64,000 nucleotides of DNA from DAISKN01 sp963716925 (GCA_963716925.1 CAVQUX010000014.1:434001-498000); one strand, 5' to 3'. Counted from the stretch's first letter, positions 52,497 to 62,628 are shown. Notes: a model not told the origin generated them from the sequence alone. Numbers and translations: made by a program.

Positions 52497-52673
52497 CGGC
52501 GTGCCCCCCCAGCCAATGGGACTAGCAAGTTCGTTGCCAATGGTCGGAATTCGGACGTCGCCTCAGAACAACCGTACCGCGTGATGGTTCCGGGCGCCCG
52601 GCATCCGGAGACGTCTTTTCCCCCCATGGTGCAAAGTTCTCGCCTCCCGTAAAATCTACAAGGGTGAGATAAG

Positions 52674-54209
52674 ATGCTTTTCGTGGGCGTCGTTCTCACC
52701 GGAAGAAGTCTCACTCTCGAGGAGATCGAAGACGTCGCCCGACGCGGGGCTTCGGTCTCCCTCGCGCCCGAAGCCCGGGAAAGAGTCCAGGCCTCGCGGG
52801 CCGTGGTCGACGAGATTCTGAGCGGGAATCAGGTCGTCTACGGCATCAACACCGGCTTCGGCAACTTCCGGAACGTGGTCATCGCCCGCGAGGATCTCGA
52901 GGAGCTCCAGGTCAACCTCGTCCGCAGCCATTCCGCCGGCGTCGGTAATGCGTTTCCCGAGCCCGTGGTGCGCGCGATCCTTCTCCTTCGCGCCAACGCG
53001 CTCGCGTCCGGCTACTCGGGGATCGATCCCGGGACTCTCGACGCGCTCCTCGCCATGCTGAATTCGGGAGTCCACCCCGTCGTCCCCGAGAAGGGCTCGG
53101 TCGGAGCGAGCGGGGACCTCGCGCCGCTCGCGCACGTCGCGCTGACGCTCATCGGAGAGGGCGAGGCGACGTACCGCGGCGAAAGGCTTCCGGGAGGGGA
53201 GGCGCTCGCGCGCGCGGGTCTTTCGCCGGCGAAGCTCCATCCCAAGGACGGGCTCGCGCTCATCAACGGAACGCAGGTGATCTCCGCGCTCCTGGCGGAT
53301 ACGATCGTCGACGCCCGGCGTCTGGTGCGCTCCGCCGACGTCATCGGCGCCCTCACTCTCGATGCCCTGCTCGGAACCGACGTGGCCTTCGACCCGCGAA
53401 TCCACGAGGCCCGGCCACACCCCGGGCAGTCGGCCTCCGCCGGGAACCTGAGGCGTCTGCTCGCCGGGAGCGCTCTCCGCAAGTCCCACGAGAAATGCGA
53501 CCGGGTCCAGGACAGCTATTCGCTCCGCTGTATGCCTCAGGTGCACGGAGCGGTCCGGGACGCGCTCGAGTACGCGACGAGGGTCCTCGAGATCGAGATG
53601 AACAGCGCCACCGACAACCCGATGATCTTCATCGAAGGGAAAGAAGTCCTTTCCGGAGGGAACTTCCACGGGCAGCCGGTCGCGCTCGCGTCGGATTTTC
53701 TCACCATCGCCCTCGCGGAGCTCGGCGCCATCAGCGAACGGCGGACGGAGCGCCTGGTGAACCCGGACCTCTCCGAACTGCCGGCGTTCCTGGTGAAGGA
53801 GGGAGGCCTCAACTCGGGGTTCATGATCCTGCAGGTCACGGCGGCGGCGCTCGCTTCGGAGAACAAGGCGCTCTCGCATCCCGCGAGCGTCGACAGCATC
53901 CCGACGTCCGCCAACCAGGAGGACCACGTGAGCATGGGGGTGACCGCGGCGCGGAAGACCCGGGAGGTCGCGTCGAACCTCGCGCACATCCTGGGAATCG
54001 AGCTTCTCGCCGCGGCGCAGGCGCTCGAGTTCCGTCGTCCCCTCACTTCTTCGCCCGCCCTCGAGGCGGTCCATGCCTGTCTTCGGAAGCGGGTGGCGCC
54101 GTACGAGCGCGACCGAGTGAGCTACCCCGACCTCGCCGCGGCGCGGGAAATTGTTGTCTCCGGAGCCCTACTGGAGGCGGCGAAGACGACGTTGGGAGAC
54201 CTATCCTGA
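52674..54209 (+). CDS. hutH: Histidine ammonia-lyase
   Basis: 511 residues. It deaminates histidine to urocanate, the first step of histidine degradation. The self-forming MIO cofactor motif A145-S146-G147 lies in EKGSVGASGDLAPLAH. Also seen are VYGINTGFGNF with the catalytic Tyr, YSLRCMPQVHGA, NSATDNPMIF and SHPASVDSIPTSANQEDHVSMG. RBS GGGTGAG precedes the ATG; a TAAAAT -10-like box lies at 52650-52655. It is the first gene of an operon whose members touch or overlap. Confidence 0.97.
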   Translation: MLFVGVVLTGRSLTLEEIEDVARRGASVSLAPEARERVQASRAVVDEILSGNQVVYGINTGFGNFRNVVIAREDLEELQVNLVRSHSAGVGNAFPEPVVRAILLLRANALASGYSGIDPGTLDALLAMLNSGVHPVVPEKGSVGASGDLAPLAHVALTLIGEGEATYRGERLPGGEALARAGLSPAKLHPKDGLALINGTQVISALLADTIVDARRLVRSADVIGALTLDALLGTDVAFDPRIHEARPHPGQSASAGNLRRLLAGSALRKSHEKCDRVQDSYSLRCMPQVHGAVRDALEYATRVLEIEMNSATDNPMIFIEGKEVLSGGNFHGQPVALASDFLTIALAELGAISERRTERLVNPDLSELPAFLVKEGGLNSGFMILQVTAAALASENKALSHPASVDSIPTSANQEDHVSMGVTAARKTREVASNLAHILGIELLAAAQALEFRRPLTSSPALEAVHACLRKRVAPYERDRVSYPDLAAAREIVVSGALLEAAKTTLGDLS

Positions 54210-55867
54210 TGACCGTACAAGCGCGAACCATCCGGGCGCCGCGGGGCGCTTCTCTTTCCTGCAAGGGCTGGCCGCAGGAAGCCGCCTACCGGATGATCCA
54301 GAACAACCTCGATCCGGAAGTGGCGGAGAGGCCCGAAGACCTGGTGGTCTACGGAGGCACGGGGAAGGCGGCGCGAACCTGGCCGGACTTCGAGCGGATC
54401 CTGAACGCGCTCCGGGCGCTCGAGTCCGACGAGACGCTTCTCGTGCAGTCGGGTCGGCCGGTCGGGATCGCGAAGACGCACCCCGATGCGCCGCGCGTCC
54501 TCATCGCGAACTCACTCCTCGTCCCCCACTGGGCCACCTGGGAGGAGTTCCGAAGGCTCGAGGCGATGGGGCTCACGATGTTCGGCCAGATGACGGCGGG
54601 GAGCTGGATCTACATCGGCACCCAGGGAATCCTGCAGGGCACCTACGAGACCTTCGGCGCCTGCGCGCGGGAGCGCTTCGGGGCCTCCAATGGAAGCTTG
54701 AAAGGAAAGCTCGTCGCCACCGGCGGGCTCGGAGGCATGGGCGGCGCCCAGCCGCTCGCGGTCACCATGAACGAGGGCGTCTGTCTCGCCGCGGAGGTGG
54801 ATCCGCACCGCGTCGAGAGAAGGCTCGAGACGGGCTACGTCGATCGCGCGAGCTCCGACCTCGGCGAAGCGCTTTCCTGGTGCTTCGAAGCCACGAAAGC
54901 CGGACGTCCTCTCTCGGTCGCTTTCCACGGGAATGCCGCCGACATGCTTTCCCAGCTCCTCGCCCGGGGCGTCGTTCCCGACGTCGTCACCGATCAGACC
55001 TCGGCCCACGACGAGCTGAACGGGTACGTCCCGAACGGAATGACCTACGAAGAGGCGCTCGCGCTGCGGAAGAAGAATCCCGAGCGCTACATCCAGGAGT
55101 CGAAGCGCACCATGGCGGAGCACGTGCGCTCGATGCTCGAGCTCCAGAAGAAAGGCGCTTCGACCTTCGATTACGGAAACAACATCCGGGGTCAGGCGCT
55201 TTCCGTCGGGGTCGAGAACGCCCTCGACATCGTGGGATTCGTTCCCGCCTATATTCGCCCTCTCTTTTGCGAGGGGTCGGGTCCCTTCCGTTGGGTCGCG
55301 CTCTCCGGAGACCCCGAGGACATCCGCCGCACCGACCGCGCCGTCCTCGAGACCTTCCCCGGGAACGACCACCTGGCCCGCTGGATCCGGCTCGCCGGAG
55401 AGAAGGTCCACTTCCAGGGGCTCCCGGCGCGCATCTGCTGGCTCGGCTACGGCGAGCGCGCGAAGATGGGGCTCGTCTTCAACGAGCTGGTCGCCCGGGG
55501 CGAGGTCAAGGCGCCGATCGTCATCGGCCGGGACCATCTCGACTGCGGCTCGGTCGCTTCGCCCTATCGCGAGACGGAGGCGATGAAAGACGGCTCCGAC
55601 GCCATCGCCGACTGGCCGATCCTGAACGCTCTCCTCAATACCGCCTGCGGCGCCACCTGGGTGAGCGTGCACCATGGCGGCGGCGTCGGCATCGGCTACT
55701 CGCTCCACGCCGGCCAGGTGATCGTGGCCGATGGGACGAAGGACGCCGCTCGACGGCTCGAGAGGGTGCTGACGGCCGATCCCGCGATGGGAATCTTCCG
55801 CCATGTCGACGCCGGCTACGATCGCGCGGTCCAGGTGTCGCGCGAGCGGGGAGTCCGCATCCCCTGA
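54209..55867 (+). CDS. hutU: Urocanate hydratase
   Basis: 552 residues, NAD-dependent, converting urocanate to imidazolone propionate. It starts at the ATG that shares a base with the hutH stop (TGATG). Landmarks are NNLDPEVAERPEDLVVYGG, MFGQMTAGSWIYIGTQGILQGT, the NAD-binding ATGGLGGMGGAQPLA, FDYGNNIRGQA, and CEGSGPFRWVALSGDP near the active-site Cys. The C-terminal GGGVGIGYSLHAGQVIVADG is present. Length is standard. Confidence 0.97.
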   Translation: MTVQARTIRAPRGASLSCKGWPQEAAYRMIQNNLDPEVAERPEDLVVYGGTGKAARTWPDFERILNALRALESDETLLVQSGRPVGIAKTHPDAPRVLIANSLLVPHWATWEEFRRLEAMGLTMFGQMTAGSWIYIGTQGILQGTYETFGACARERFGASNGSLKGKLVATGGLGGMGGAQPLAVTMNEGVCLAAEVDPHRVERRLETGYVDRASSDLGEALSWCFEATKAGRPLSVAFHGNAADMLSQLLARGVVPDVVTDQTSAHDELNGYVPNGMTYEEALALRKKNPERYIQESKRTMAEHVRSMLELQKKGASTFDYGNNIRGQALSVGVENALDIVGFVPAYIRPLFCEGSGPFRWVALSGDPEDIRRTDRAVLETFPGNDHLARWIRLAGEKVHFQGLPARICWLGYGERAKMGLVFNELVARGEVKAPIVIGRDHLDCGSVASPYRETEAMKDGSDAIADWPILNALLNTACGATWVSVHHGGGVGIGYSLHAGQVIVADGTKDAARRLERVLTADPAMGIFRHVDAGYDRAVQVSRERGVRIP

Positions 55868-55871
55868 GCTC

Positions 55872-57059
55872 ATGCTCGTCGTCGAGAACATAGGAGAGCT
55901 GTTCCTCGGCGACGGGCGCTCGATCCGGAACACGCACCTTCGCATCGAGAACGGACGAGTCCTCGACTACGAAGACTCCGGTGAGGAGTTCCTCGACGCT
56001 CGGGGCGGCGCCGTCATCCCCGGTCTCATCGATTCTCACACCCATCTCGTGTTCGCCGGAAATCGGTGCGACGAGTTCGTGATGCGGGCGAAGGGGATGA
56101 GCTACCTCGAGATCGCGCGCGCGGGCGGCGGAATCGCCCGAACCGTGGAGGCAGTCCGGAAGGCGAGCCTCGACGAGCTCGTGGAGCTCGCGCTTCCGCG
56201 GCTCGCGCGGATGCTGAGCTACGGGGTCACCACCGTCGAGGTCAAGAGCGGCTACGGCCTGACCGTCGAGGACGAGATCAAGATGCTCCTCGCGGCGCGA
56301 AAGCTCCGGGAGCTCCAACCGGTTGAGGTCGTTTCGACGTACCTCGGAGCGCACGCCGTCCCGCCGGAGTACCGCGATCGACGGGGAGCGTACGTCGACG
56401 TCGTCGTGAGCGACGAGCTCATGGGCAGGGTCGCCGGCGAAGGCCTCGCCGAGTTCGTGGACGTCTTCTGCGAGGAGTCGGCGTTCACCGTTTTCGAGTC
56501 GCGGCGAATTCTCGAAGCGGGAAAAGAGCGGGGTCTGGCGGCGAAGATCCACGCGGACCAGATCACCCAGATGGGAGCCTCTCGCCTCGCGGCGGAGGTC
56601 GGCTGTGTCTCCGCCGACCACCTGGAGCGGATCGACGAGGGCGGCATCGCGGCGATGAAGGATGCGGGGGTCATCGCCGGACTCCTTCCGGGATGCTCGT
56701 TCTACCTGGGCGTGCCGCAGGCTCCGGCGCGGCGGCTCCTCGACGCGGGAGTTCCCGTCGCCTTCGCCACCAACTACAACCCGGGATCCTCGATGGTGGA
56801 ATCCCTTCCGCTGGCGCTCTCGATCGCCTGCACCCAGATGCTGGTAACGCCGTCGGAAGCGCTCGCGGGCGCGACGGGGACGGCGGCCATGGCTCTCCGC
56901 CGCGGCGACCGCGTCGGACGCATCGAGAGAGGGATGGACGCCGACCTCGTGATTCTCGACGCGCCGAGCGTCGACCAGTGGTTGTCGGAGATGGGGCGCG
57001 GCTCGGTGAGAACGGTCCTCAAGCGAGGGCAGGTGGTATATGAGAGTCCTGGAAGCTGA
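55872..57059 (+). CDS. hutI: Imidazolonepropionase
   Basis: 395 residues. An amidohydrolase that opens the imidazolone ring to N-formimino-glutamate. The metal HxH is in PGLIDSHTHLVFAG, followed by GITTVEVKSGYGL-like TTVEVKSGYGLTVEDEIKM, HADQITQMGASRLAAE, SADHLERIDEGG, and ATNYNPGSSMVESLPLAL. ATG at 55872 lies 4 bases after the hutU stop. A longer frame upstream only overlaps hutU. Coupled to hutF by a 20-base overlap. Confidence 0.96.
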   Translation: MLVVENIGELFLGDGRSIRNTHLRIENGRVLDYEDSGEEFLDARGGAVIPGLIDSHTHLVFAGNRCDEFVMRAKGMSYLEIARAGGGIARTVEAVRKASLDELVELALPRLARMLSYGVTTVEVKSGYGLTVEDEIKMLLAARKLRELQPVEVVSTYLGAHAVPPEYRDRRGAYVDVVVSDELMGRVAGEGLAEFVDVFCEESAFTVFESRRILEAGKERGLAAKIHADQITQMGASRLAAEVGCVSADHLERIDEGGIAAMKDAGVIAGLLPGCSFYLGVPQAPARRLLDAGVPVAFATNYNPGSSMVESLPLALSIACTQMLVTPSEALAGATGTAAMALRRGDRVGRIERGMDADLVILDAPSVDQWLSEMGRGSVRTVLKRGQVVYESPGS

Positions 57060-58317
57060 CCTCACCTGGCGCCGCGGCCGATTCGAGAGCGGCATCCAGG
57101 TCGAGCTCCTCGACGACGGAACGATCGGACGGGTGGGGCCCGGCCTGGCGCAAGATGCCGAGAGGCTCCGGGGCGAAGCCCTCCTTCCCGGATTCGTGAA
57201 CGCGCACTCCCATTCGTTTCAGCGGGGGCTTCGAGGAAAAGCGGAATCGTTCGGCTCGTTCTGGAGCTGGAGAGAGGAGATGTACCGGCTCGCTCAGTCG
57301 CTCGACGTAGAGCGCTTTCGCCGGCTGGCTACTCTTGCGTTTCGCGAGATGCTCGCCTCGGGAATCACCACCGTCGGCGAGTTCCACTACCTCCATCACC
57401 TCGAAGGCAGCCGAGGGTACGAGCTCGACCAGGCCGTGGTCGAAGCGGCGCGGGAGGCCGGAATCCGTCTCGTGCTCCTCGACGTCTGCTACATGACGGG
57501 CGACGTGGGAAAGCCGCTCGAAGGGGCCCAGCATCGATTCGAGTCTTCAACCGTCGACGAGTTCCTCGAGAGTGCGGAGCGCATCGGAGCTTCGGGGCTC
57601 GTCGCCCACAGCCTCCGCGCCGTTCCCATCGAGGCCATCGTCAGAATCCACGAGGAAGCCCGGCGCCGGAACCTCGTGTTCCACATGCACGTGGAAGAGC
57701 AGGAACAGGAGATCGCAGCCGCGCTCGCTCACTACGGCAAGAGACCTCTCGCTCTCCTGCTCGATCGTCTCGAGATCGGCCCGGAAACCACGGCGGTCCA
57801 CTGCACTCATTCCCATGAGGACGATCTCGGTCGACTCCTCGAGACCGGCGCGAACGTCTGCGTGACCCCTCTCACCGAGGCCAACCTCGCCGACGGGCTC
57901 CCTCCGTCGCTGCTCGCGAAGTCCGGCGCCAACCTCTCGCTGGGCACCGACTCGAACCTGCGGATCGATTTCACCGAGGAGATGCGCCTTCTCGAGTACG
58001 CGCAGCGCCTCCGCTCGGAGAAGCGCGGAATCTTCGTGGACGGGTCGGGCTCGGTGGCGCCGAGGCTCTTCGAGATCGCGACCCGCGGCGGGGCGCGCTC
58101 TCTCGGTCTCCGCGCGGGAGAGATCGAGACCGGCCGCGCTTCGGATTTTCTGACCTTGAATCTCCGCCATCCCGCTCTCCTGGAGGTTCCTCCCGACGAC
58201 CTGATGACCGCCTTCGTTCTCGGAGCGGGAAGAGACGCAATCCACAGGGTCGCGGTCTCGGGCCATTGGATTGTCCGAGAAAAAGTCAAACCTTTGGATC
58301 CAGATACGGTTTCATGA
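57040..58317 (+). CDS. hutF: Formimidoylglutamate deiminase
   Basis: 425 residues. An amidohydrolase that converts N-formimidoyl-glutamate to N-formyl-glutamate plus ammonia, the five-step hut branch. Features: LLPGFVNAHSHSFQRGLRG with the metal HxH, the conserved tail SFWSWREEMYRLA, MHVEEQEQEIAA, TTAVHCTHSHEDDL, and the metal Asp in LSLGTDSNLRIDF. The last step would need N-formylglutamate deformylase (HutG), not in this window. Confidence 0.95.
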   Translation: MRVLEADLTWRRGRFESGIQVELLDDGTIGRVGPGLAQDAERLRGEALLPGFVNAHSHSFQRGLRGKAESFGSFWSWREEMYRLAQSLDVERFRRLATLAFREMLASGITTVGEFHYLHHLEGSRGYELDQAVVEAAREAGIRLVLLDVCYMTGDVGKPLEGAQHRFESSTVDEFLESAERIGASGLVAHSLRAVPIEAIVRIHEEARRRNLVFHMHVEEQEQEIAAALAHYGKRPLALLLDRLEIGPETTAVHCTHSHEDDLGRLLETGANVCVTPLTEANLADGLPPSLLAKSGANLSLGTDSNLRIDFTEEMRLLEYAQRLRSEKRGIFVDGSGSVAPRLFEIATRGGARSLGLRAGEIETGRASDFLTLNLRHPALLEVPPDDLMTAFVLGAGRDAIHRVAVSGHWIVREKVKPLDPDTVS

Positions 58318-58619
58318 ACCCCTCGTCCCCTGGATGCTTTCTCGGGACTCGATCGGTTGGCGGAGCGGCAGAAATCTAAAGTGCTTAGCACCCTCTGCTT
58401 ATGCCGCTTTCTTCCTCGAAAACGACCGTCTCGCTCGAGTGGCATCTCTCTTGCTCGGCGGATGACGGCGGCCTCAGTGGAGTGGTGTTGACACTACAGG
58501 ACTCGAGTCATAGCATTCGCCTCCGTCGAGCTTCTGTGCCTCGCCGGTGGTTTCTCGCGGGTCCATCGCTCCCGTCCGAGGCCGTCCATGCTCTGCCAGT
58601 AATGAAGGAGGGTTGCTAA
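58318..58619 (+). promoter_or_regulatory. Intergenic region with TonB-receptor promoter
   Basis: About 300 bases without a gene. A -35 TTGACA (58488-58493), 17-base spacer and -10 TAGCAT (58511-58516) form a plausible promoter, giving a leader of roughly 100 bases before the receptor ATG, which is preceded by GAAGGAGG. No repressor palindrome, Fur-box-like element or riboswitch was recognised, so the transported ligand is not revealed. Confidence 0.6.
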
Positions 58620-61390
58620 ATGCGTTATGGATGGAAGGTGGTCCTGGGCCTCCTCACCGCCGTGGCTCTCTCGGCCCCGGTTTTCGCCCAGAGAACGACG
58701 GGCGGCATCACGGGAACGGTGAAGGATGGAACCGGGGCGGTTCTCCCCGGGGTGACGGTGGACCTCACGGGTGAGTACGTCATGGGCACTCAGACGTCGA
58801 TCACCAATGAGAACGGCGTCTACCGGTTCCTGAACCTCTCGCCGGGGACCTATAACCTGGCCTTCACCCTCACGGGGTTCGCGCCCTTCAACCGCAACGG
58901 GCTCGTCGTCTCGGTCGGTACGACCACCGAGGAGAACGTGACGATGAACCTGAGCAGCGTCTCCGAGTCGGTGACGGTGACCGGCGCGTCACCGGTCGTG
59001 GATACCATCGCGAGCGACGTCAGCACGAACTACGACAACGAGTGGGTGGACAACGCCCCCATCGCCCGAAACAGTTTCCATGATTTCATCGCCGCCGCCC
59101 CCGGCGTGGTTTCGCCGTCGAGGAGCGTGACCTCCGCCATGGTTTACGGCTCGGCGATCGACGACAACTCCTACCAGCTCGACGGCACCGACATCACCGA
59201 TGCCTTCTTCGGCCAGGCGCTCTCGACCACCAATACGGATGCCATCGAAGAGATCGAGATCCTGTCTCTCGGCGCCCCAGCGGAGTACGGGAGCATCCAG
59301 GGAGCGGTCTTCAACATCGTCACCAAGCAGGGGAGCAACGCGTTCCACGGCGACGCCAACTTCTATTACCAGAACGACGGCCTGACGGACCGCAATACCA
59401 CCGAAGAACAGGACGATGGGTTCCCCTTCTATCGCGACAACTCTCCTGAAGTTCACCGGCACAGATCGGGGGGCCGATCATGAAGGACAAGCTCTGGTTC
59501 TTCGGATCGTTCCAGTATCAAAAAGACGCCTCGGCGCCGGTGGGCGTCGACCCCGCGGTAGGCACCACGATCGACGAGCGAAAGCGTTTCCTTGGAAAGG
59601 TGAACCTGCAGATCAACCCGCAGCATCGGATCGTGGGTACGTTCAACCAAGACCGCATCACCGATGACTACACGCCGGGCCCCAACGAGGCTCCGAGCAC
59701 CTTCGTCTCGAAGAAGAACAATACGCCCACCCCGGGCGTGGGCTATACCGGACTCTTCGGCAGCAATACCGTCCTCGATGCGCGCTATTCGGGTTTCTAC
59801 GGAGACGTCGATCTCGGCCCGGCCAGCGATCAGTACCCGCGCACCGCCACCCGGTTCTACGACCTCGATACGGGGCTGGTCACTGGAGGGCACTACTACT
59901 TCTACATCCTCGACGTGACCAAGACGACGGTGAACGCGAAGGTTTCCCACTTTCGCCGACAACTTTCTGGGTGGAAGCCACGACTTCAAGTTCGGCGTCC
60001 AGTTCGGCCACGCTGCTTCGGGGGGAGTCTACGGTCTCAATGATTTCGTCTTGAACTACACGCTGCCCGACGGCACGCGGTACGGATACGGCTACGAGTA
60101 CTCTGCCGTTCAGCTACGGGGGCAACACCAGGTCCTTCGGGGTCTTCGCCGACGACACGTTCCAGGTCAGCGACCGTCTCAACTTGAATCTCGGGATCCG
60201 GTTCGACAACAGCCATGCCTACAGCCCCGAGCAGGTGGGGCTCAACGAAGACCTGACGGAGTCGGGAGTGACGTTCCCGAGGGCGGATTACTTCACCTGG
60301 AATACGATTTCACCGCGCCTCGGATTCAATCTCAAGCTCACCGGGGACGGGAAAACGGTGCTCAAAGGGCATTGGGGCCGGTACCATCGGACCATTACCA
60401 CGGGAGACTTTTCGAACGTCGTCGGACCCTCGATCCCGCCGATCTATTTCGGGACGTCCTTCAATTTCGCGACCGACGAGTTCGAGAATCTCGACCTGCT
60501 GAGGGACAACACCAACCTGCACCTCGACAATGACATGAAGAGCCCCTACACCGACCAGCTCATCTTCAGCGTGGATCGCGAGCTCACGACGGATCTGGGT
60601 CTCTCGCTCATCTACGTCAACAAGAGAGGGCGCGATTACGCCGCCTGGCGGGACCTCACGGGAGTCTACGAGCAGGTTCCCTACGTGGACAACGTCGGAG
60701 CGGAGGCGACGGGACAGACGATCACGGTGTTCCAGCTCGTGAGCGACGTCGCCGACCGATCGTTTCTGATGACGAACAGCGACCAGATGAAGACGGACAT
60801 CAACGCCTTCACCGCCCAGGTCACGAAGAGGATGTCCTCCAACTGGCAGCTCACTTCCTCCCTGACGTACCTGAAATCGGAGGGGCGTCTCGGCGCCTCC
60901 GCGTGCCGGCAATATCGTTCAGCGGAGCGGGCTCCAGTTCAGTTCGTTCGGGCAGAACCCCAACGACTTCGTCAACACCGAGGGCATTCTCCCCGGAGAT
61001 CGCCCGTGGACGTTCAAGAACCAGCTCGTCTATCAGCTTCCGCTCGATTTTCTCGTCGGCATGAACTTCACGTACTCGGACGGCGCTCCGAGAATTCGAA
61101 GGGTGCCGATTCAAGCCGTGACCGGAATCCCCACGCGCATCCTTACGTCGCCTCGAGCGGAATTGGGACGGTTCCCGACCCAGAGCCTCCTCGACCTCAG
61201 GGTGCAAAAGGACTTCGTGCTCGACGACCGGGGCACGCGGATCGGGCTCTTCCTGGATGCATTGAACCTGCTGAACGACGACGCGTACGAGAACGTGGTC
61301 AAACGGTGGCGACCTCGGCCACTTTCAACGTTCCGCGATGTCTTCATCTTCCCCCGCCGGTTCATGGTCGGAGCGAAGTTCACGTTCTAG
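58620..61390 (+). CDS. Oar-like TonB-dependent receptor with N-terminal carboxypeptidase-regulatory domain, frameshifted
   Basis: Reading across frames gives one protein of about 920 residues. Signal peptide MRYGWKVVLGLLTAVALSAPVFAQ; CarboxypepD_reg-like domain GGITGTVKDGTGAVLPGVTV; plug (SVSESVTVTGASPVVDT, SYQLDGTDITDAFFGQAL); barrel strands MKDKLWFFGSFQYQ, LNLGIRFDNSHAYSPEQ and SPYTDQLIFSVDRELT. The C-terminus GAKFTF ends in Phe, as outer-membrane barrels do. Frame changes occur at about 59440-59465, 59945, 60104 and 60901-60906. Oar-type proteins are typical of Acidobacteriota and Myxococcota. No TonB box was assigned. Confidence 0.85.
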
Positions 61391-61403
61391 GCTTCCTGGC
61401 ATT

Positions 61404-61431
61404 GCGCCCCCGGGCTCTGGCCCGGGGGCGC
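61404..61431. terminator. Strong hairpin between TonB receptor and VapC-like gene
   Basis: A perfect 11-bp inverted repeat GCGCCCCCGGG/CCCGGGGGCGC (61404-61414 and 61421-61431) with a 6-base loop, 14 bases after the receptor stop. No U-tract follows. Placement between convergent genes suggests termination. Confidence 0.65.
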
Positions 61432-61438
61432 CGCGCCT

Positions 61439-61858
61439 TCACCCGGGCAGGATTCGGAAACCCTCTTTCGCCGCCACGTCTCGAAGGCGATCGTCAAGGC
61501 AGACGAAACCGACGCCCTGCTCCTCTTCGGCGAAAACCAAAGCCGCACCGAGCTGAAGCGCGTCTCCCGCGCGAAGGGCGTGCACCGCGAGAAGCCGACC
61601 CGCCCGTCGCCGCACCTCTTCTGTCGGCGGCACGGTGTCGCAGCCTTCGAGGAGCTGCTCGAGGCGCCGAAATGCGGAATCGAGACCGCCGGCCGGAAAC
61701 GCAAATTCTCGATGCCGCCTCTGAAGCGCCGATTGGCACTCTACGACCGTCGCCCACCAGACGGCGGGAGTCCTTCCCTCGCGAAGGTAGTTCGTCATCT
61801 CGCGCGACCGAGATTCGGCCACCAGTAGCGGAACGATGGCCGAGCTGTCCCAAAACAA
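61439..61858 (-). CDS. PIN-domain ribonuclease toxin (VapC-like)
   Basis: 139 residues from a TTG directly after the antitoxin stop. PIN acidic residues: D4 in FWDSSAIVPLL, E in ATVVECQSALQRR, D in LRAGDALQLGAALVFA, and D in FVCLDDRLRDVAAKEG. This is a four-acid Mg-dependent nuclease site. Family members usually cleave tRNA or rRNA when freed from their antitoxin. The partner is the Phd-like gene immediately upstream on the same strand. Confidence 0.9.
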   Translation of the reverse strand: MFWDSSAIVPLLVAESRSREMTNYLREGRTPAVWWATVVECQSALQRRHREFAFPAGGLDSAFRRLEQLLEGCDTVPPTEEVRRRAGRLLAVHALRAGDALQLGAALVFAEEEQGVGFVCLDDRLRDVAAKEGFRILPG

Positions 61859-62152
61859 CTACCGGCCTTCCTCCCGCTCGGCGAGGAGCGCCGCAAGAAC
61901 ACCCTCGCCGACTCGCGGATCGTCCGTGGGAGGCTTCAGGAGCTCCTTTGGCACCCGGCCTTTTCCGAGAGTGAGTAGGCCTGCCGAGGCGAGCCGCTGC
62001 CTCCGCGTCTCCCGTTTTCGGGCGGCGTCGATGGGGACCAGTTTGGCTATGGGAACGCCCCGGTCGGTGACGATGACCTCGCTTCCCGACTTCACGATCC
62101 GGAGGTAACTGGCCAGCCGAGCCTTCAATTCGGCGACGCCCGCGCTCTTCAT
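61859..62152 (-). CDS. Phd/YefM-family antitoxin
   Basis: 97 residues starting MKSAGVAELKARLASYLRIV. The N-terminal Phd/YefM DNA-binding fold includes GSEVIVTDRGVPIAKLVPID, then a C-terminal toxin-binding tail (GRVPKELLKPPTDDPRVGEG). The start lies directly at the palindrome 62153-62169, so the protein probably represses its own operon. The stop is adjacent to the VapC-like start, so the pair is translationally linked. Confidence 0.9.
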   Translation of the reverse strand: MKSAGVAELKARLASYLRIVKSGSEVIVTDRGVPIAKLVPIDAARKRETRRQRLASAGLLTLGKGRVPKELLKPPTDDPRVGEGVLAALLAEREEGR

Positions 62153-62169
62153 ATGACCATGATGGTCAT
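62153..62169. promoter_or_regulatory. Perfect palindromic operator of the phd-vapC pair
   Basis: ATGACCAT-G-ATGGTCAT is an exact 8-1-8 palindrome immediately upstream of the antitoxin ATG (62152). Autoregulated Phd/VapB antitoxins bind such sites. Because it abuts the start codon it could also hinder ribosome binding. No second copy was noticed nearby. Confidence 0.75.
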
Positions 62170-62183
62170 TTCCTGGAGACCTG

Positions 62184-62500
62184 TCAAGTCTCGGCGTCAA
62201 CGGGCGTCCCTCTCGTGCGCCGCGACCCCTGCGAGCGAAGGGGCGGAGCCCGGGCATGTTGCCGTCGTCCCGAGCTGACGCAGTCCTCGATCTCCGTGGA
62301 TTCCCATTCATGTCCGAGGCGCTGTCGCCACTTTTCGAGGCTCGCAGCCCGGTAGGCAGCGTCCAAGGTCTTCACGTCGGGAGAGAGGCGGGGCGAACGG
62401 CCTCGTTGATGAACGCCCTAAGGCGTTTCGGCGGAAGCTGCCGCTTGATTCGCCGGTACAGATCTTCGTCGAGGATGATATTCAGTCGAACCGTAGCCAT
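62184..62500 (-). pseudogene. Frameshifted ribbon-helix-helix antitoxin-like remnant
   Basis: The start MATVRLNIILDEDLYRRIKRQL at 62500 is a CopG/ribbon-helix-helix N-terminus, continuing PPKRLRAFINEAV. After about 62400 the frame shifts by one base, and the rest reads PDVKTLDAAYRAAS then RLGHEWESTEIED in another frame, the normal C-terminus of such antitoxins. No toxin gene follows in either frame before the Phd gene. It looks like a decayed toxin-antitoxin half. Confidence 0.6.
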
Positions 62501-62628
62501 ACCCGATGCTGCATTGATATACAGCATAGCTCTCCAGATCAAACGAGCCATTGAGACTCTCCCCCACCTTCGGCCGCACATAATGCGCGGCCGGAACGCA
62601 GCGTAGTGGTGTGAAATGGTGTATTCTG

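Noticed and set aside
58318..58480. Hidden gene or terminator after hutF
   Set aside because: Short frames only, no strong hairpin with U-tract and no codon bias in a stable frame.
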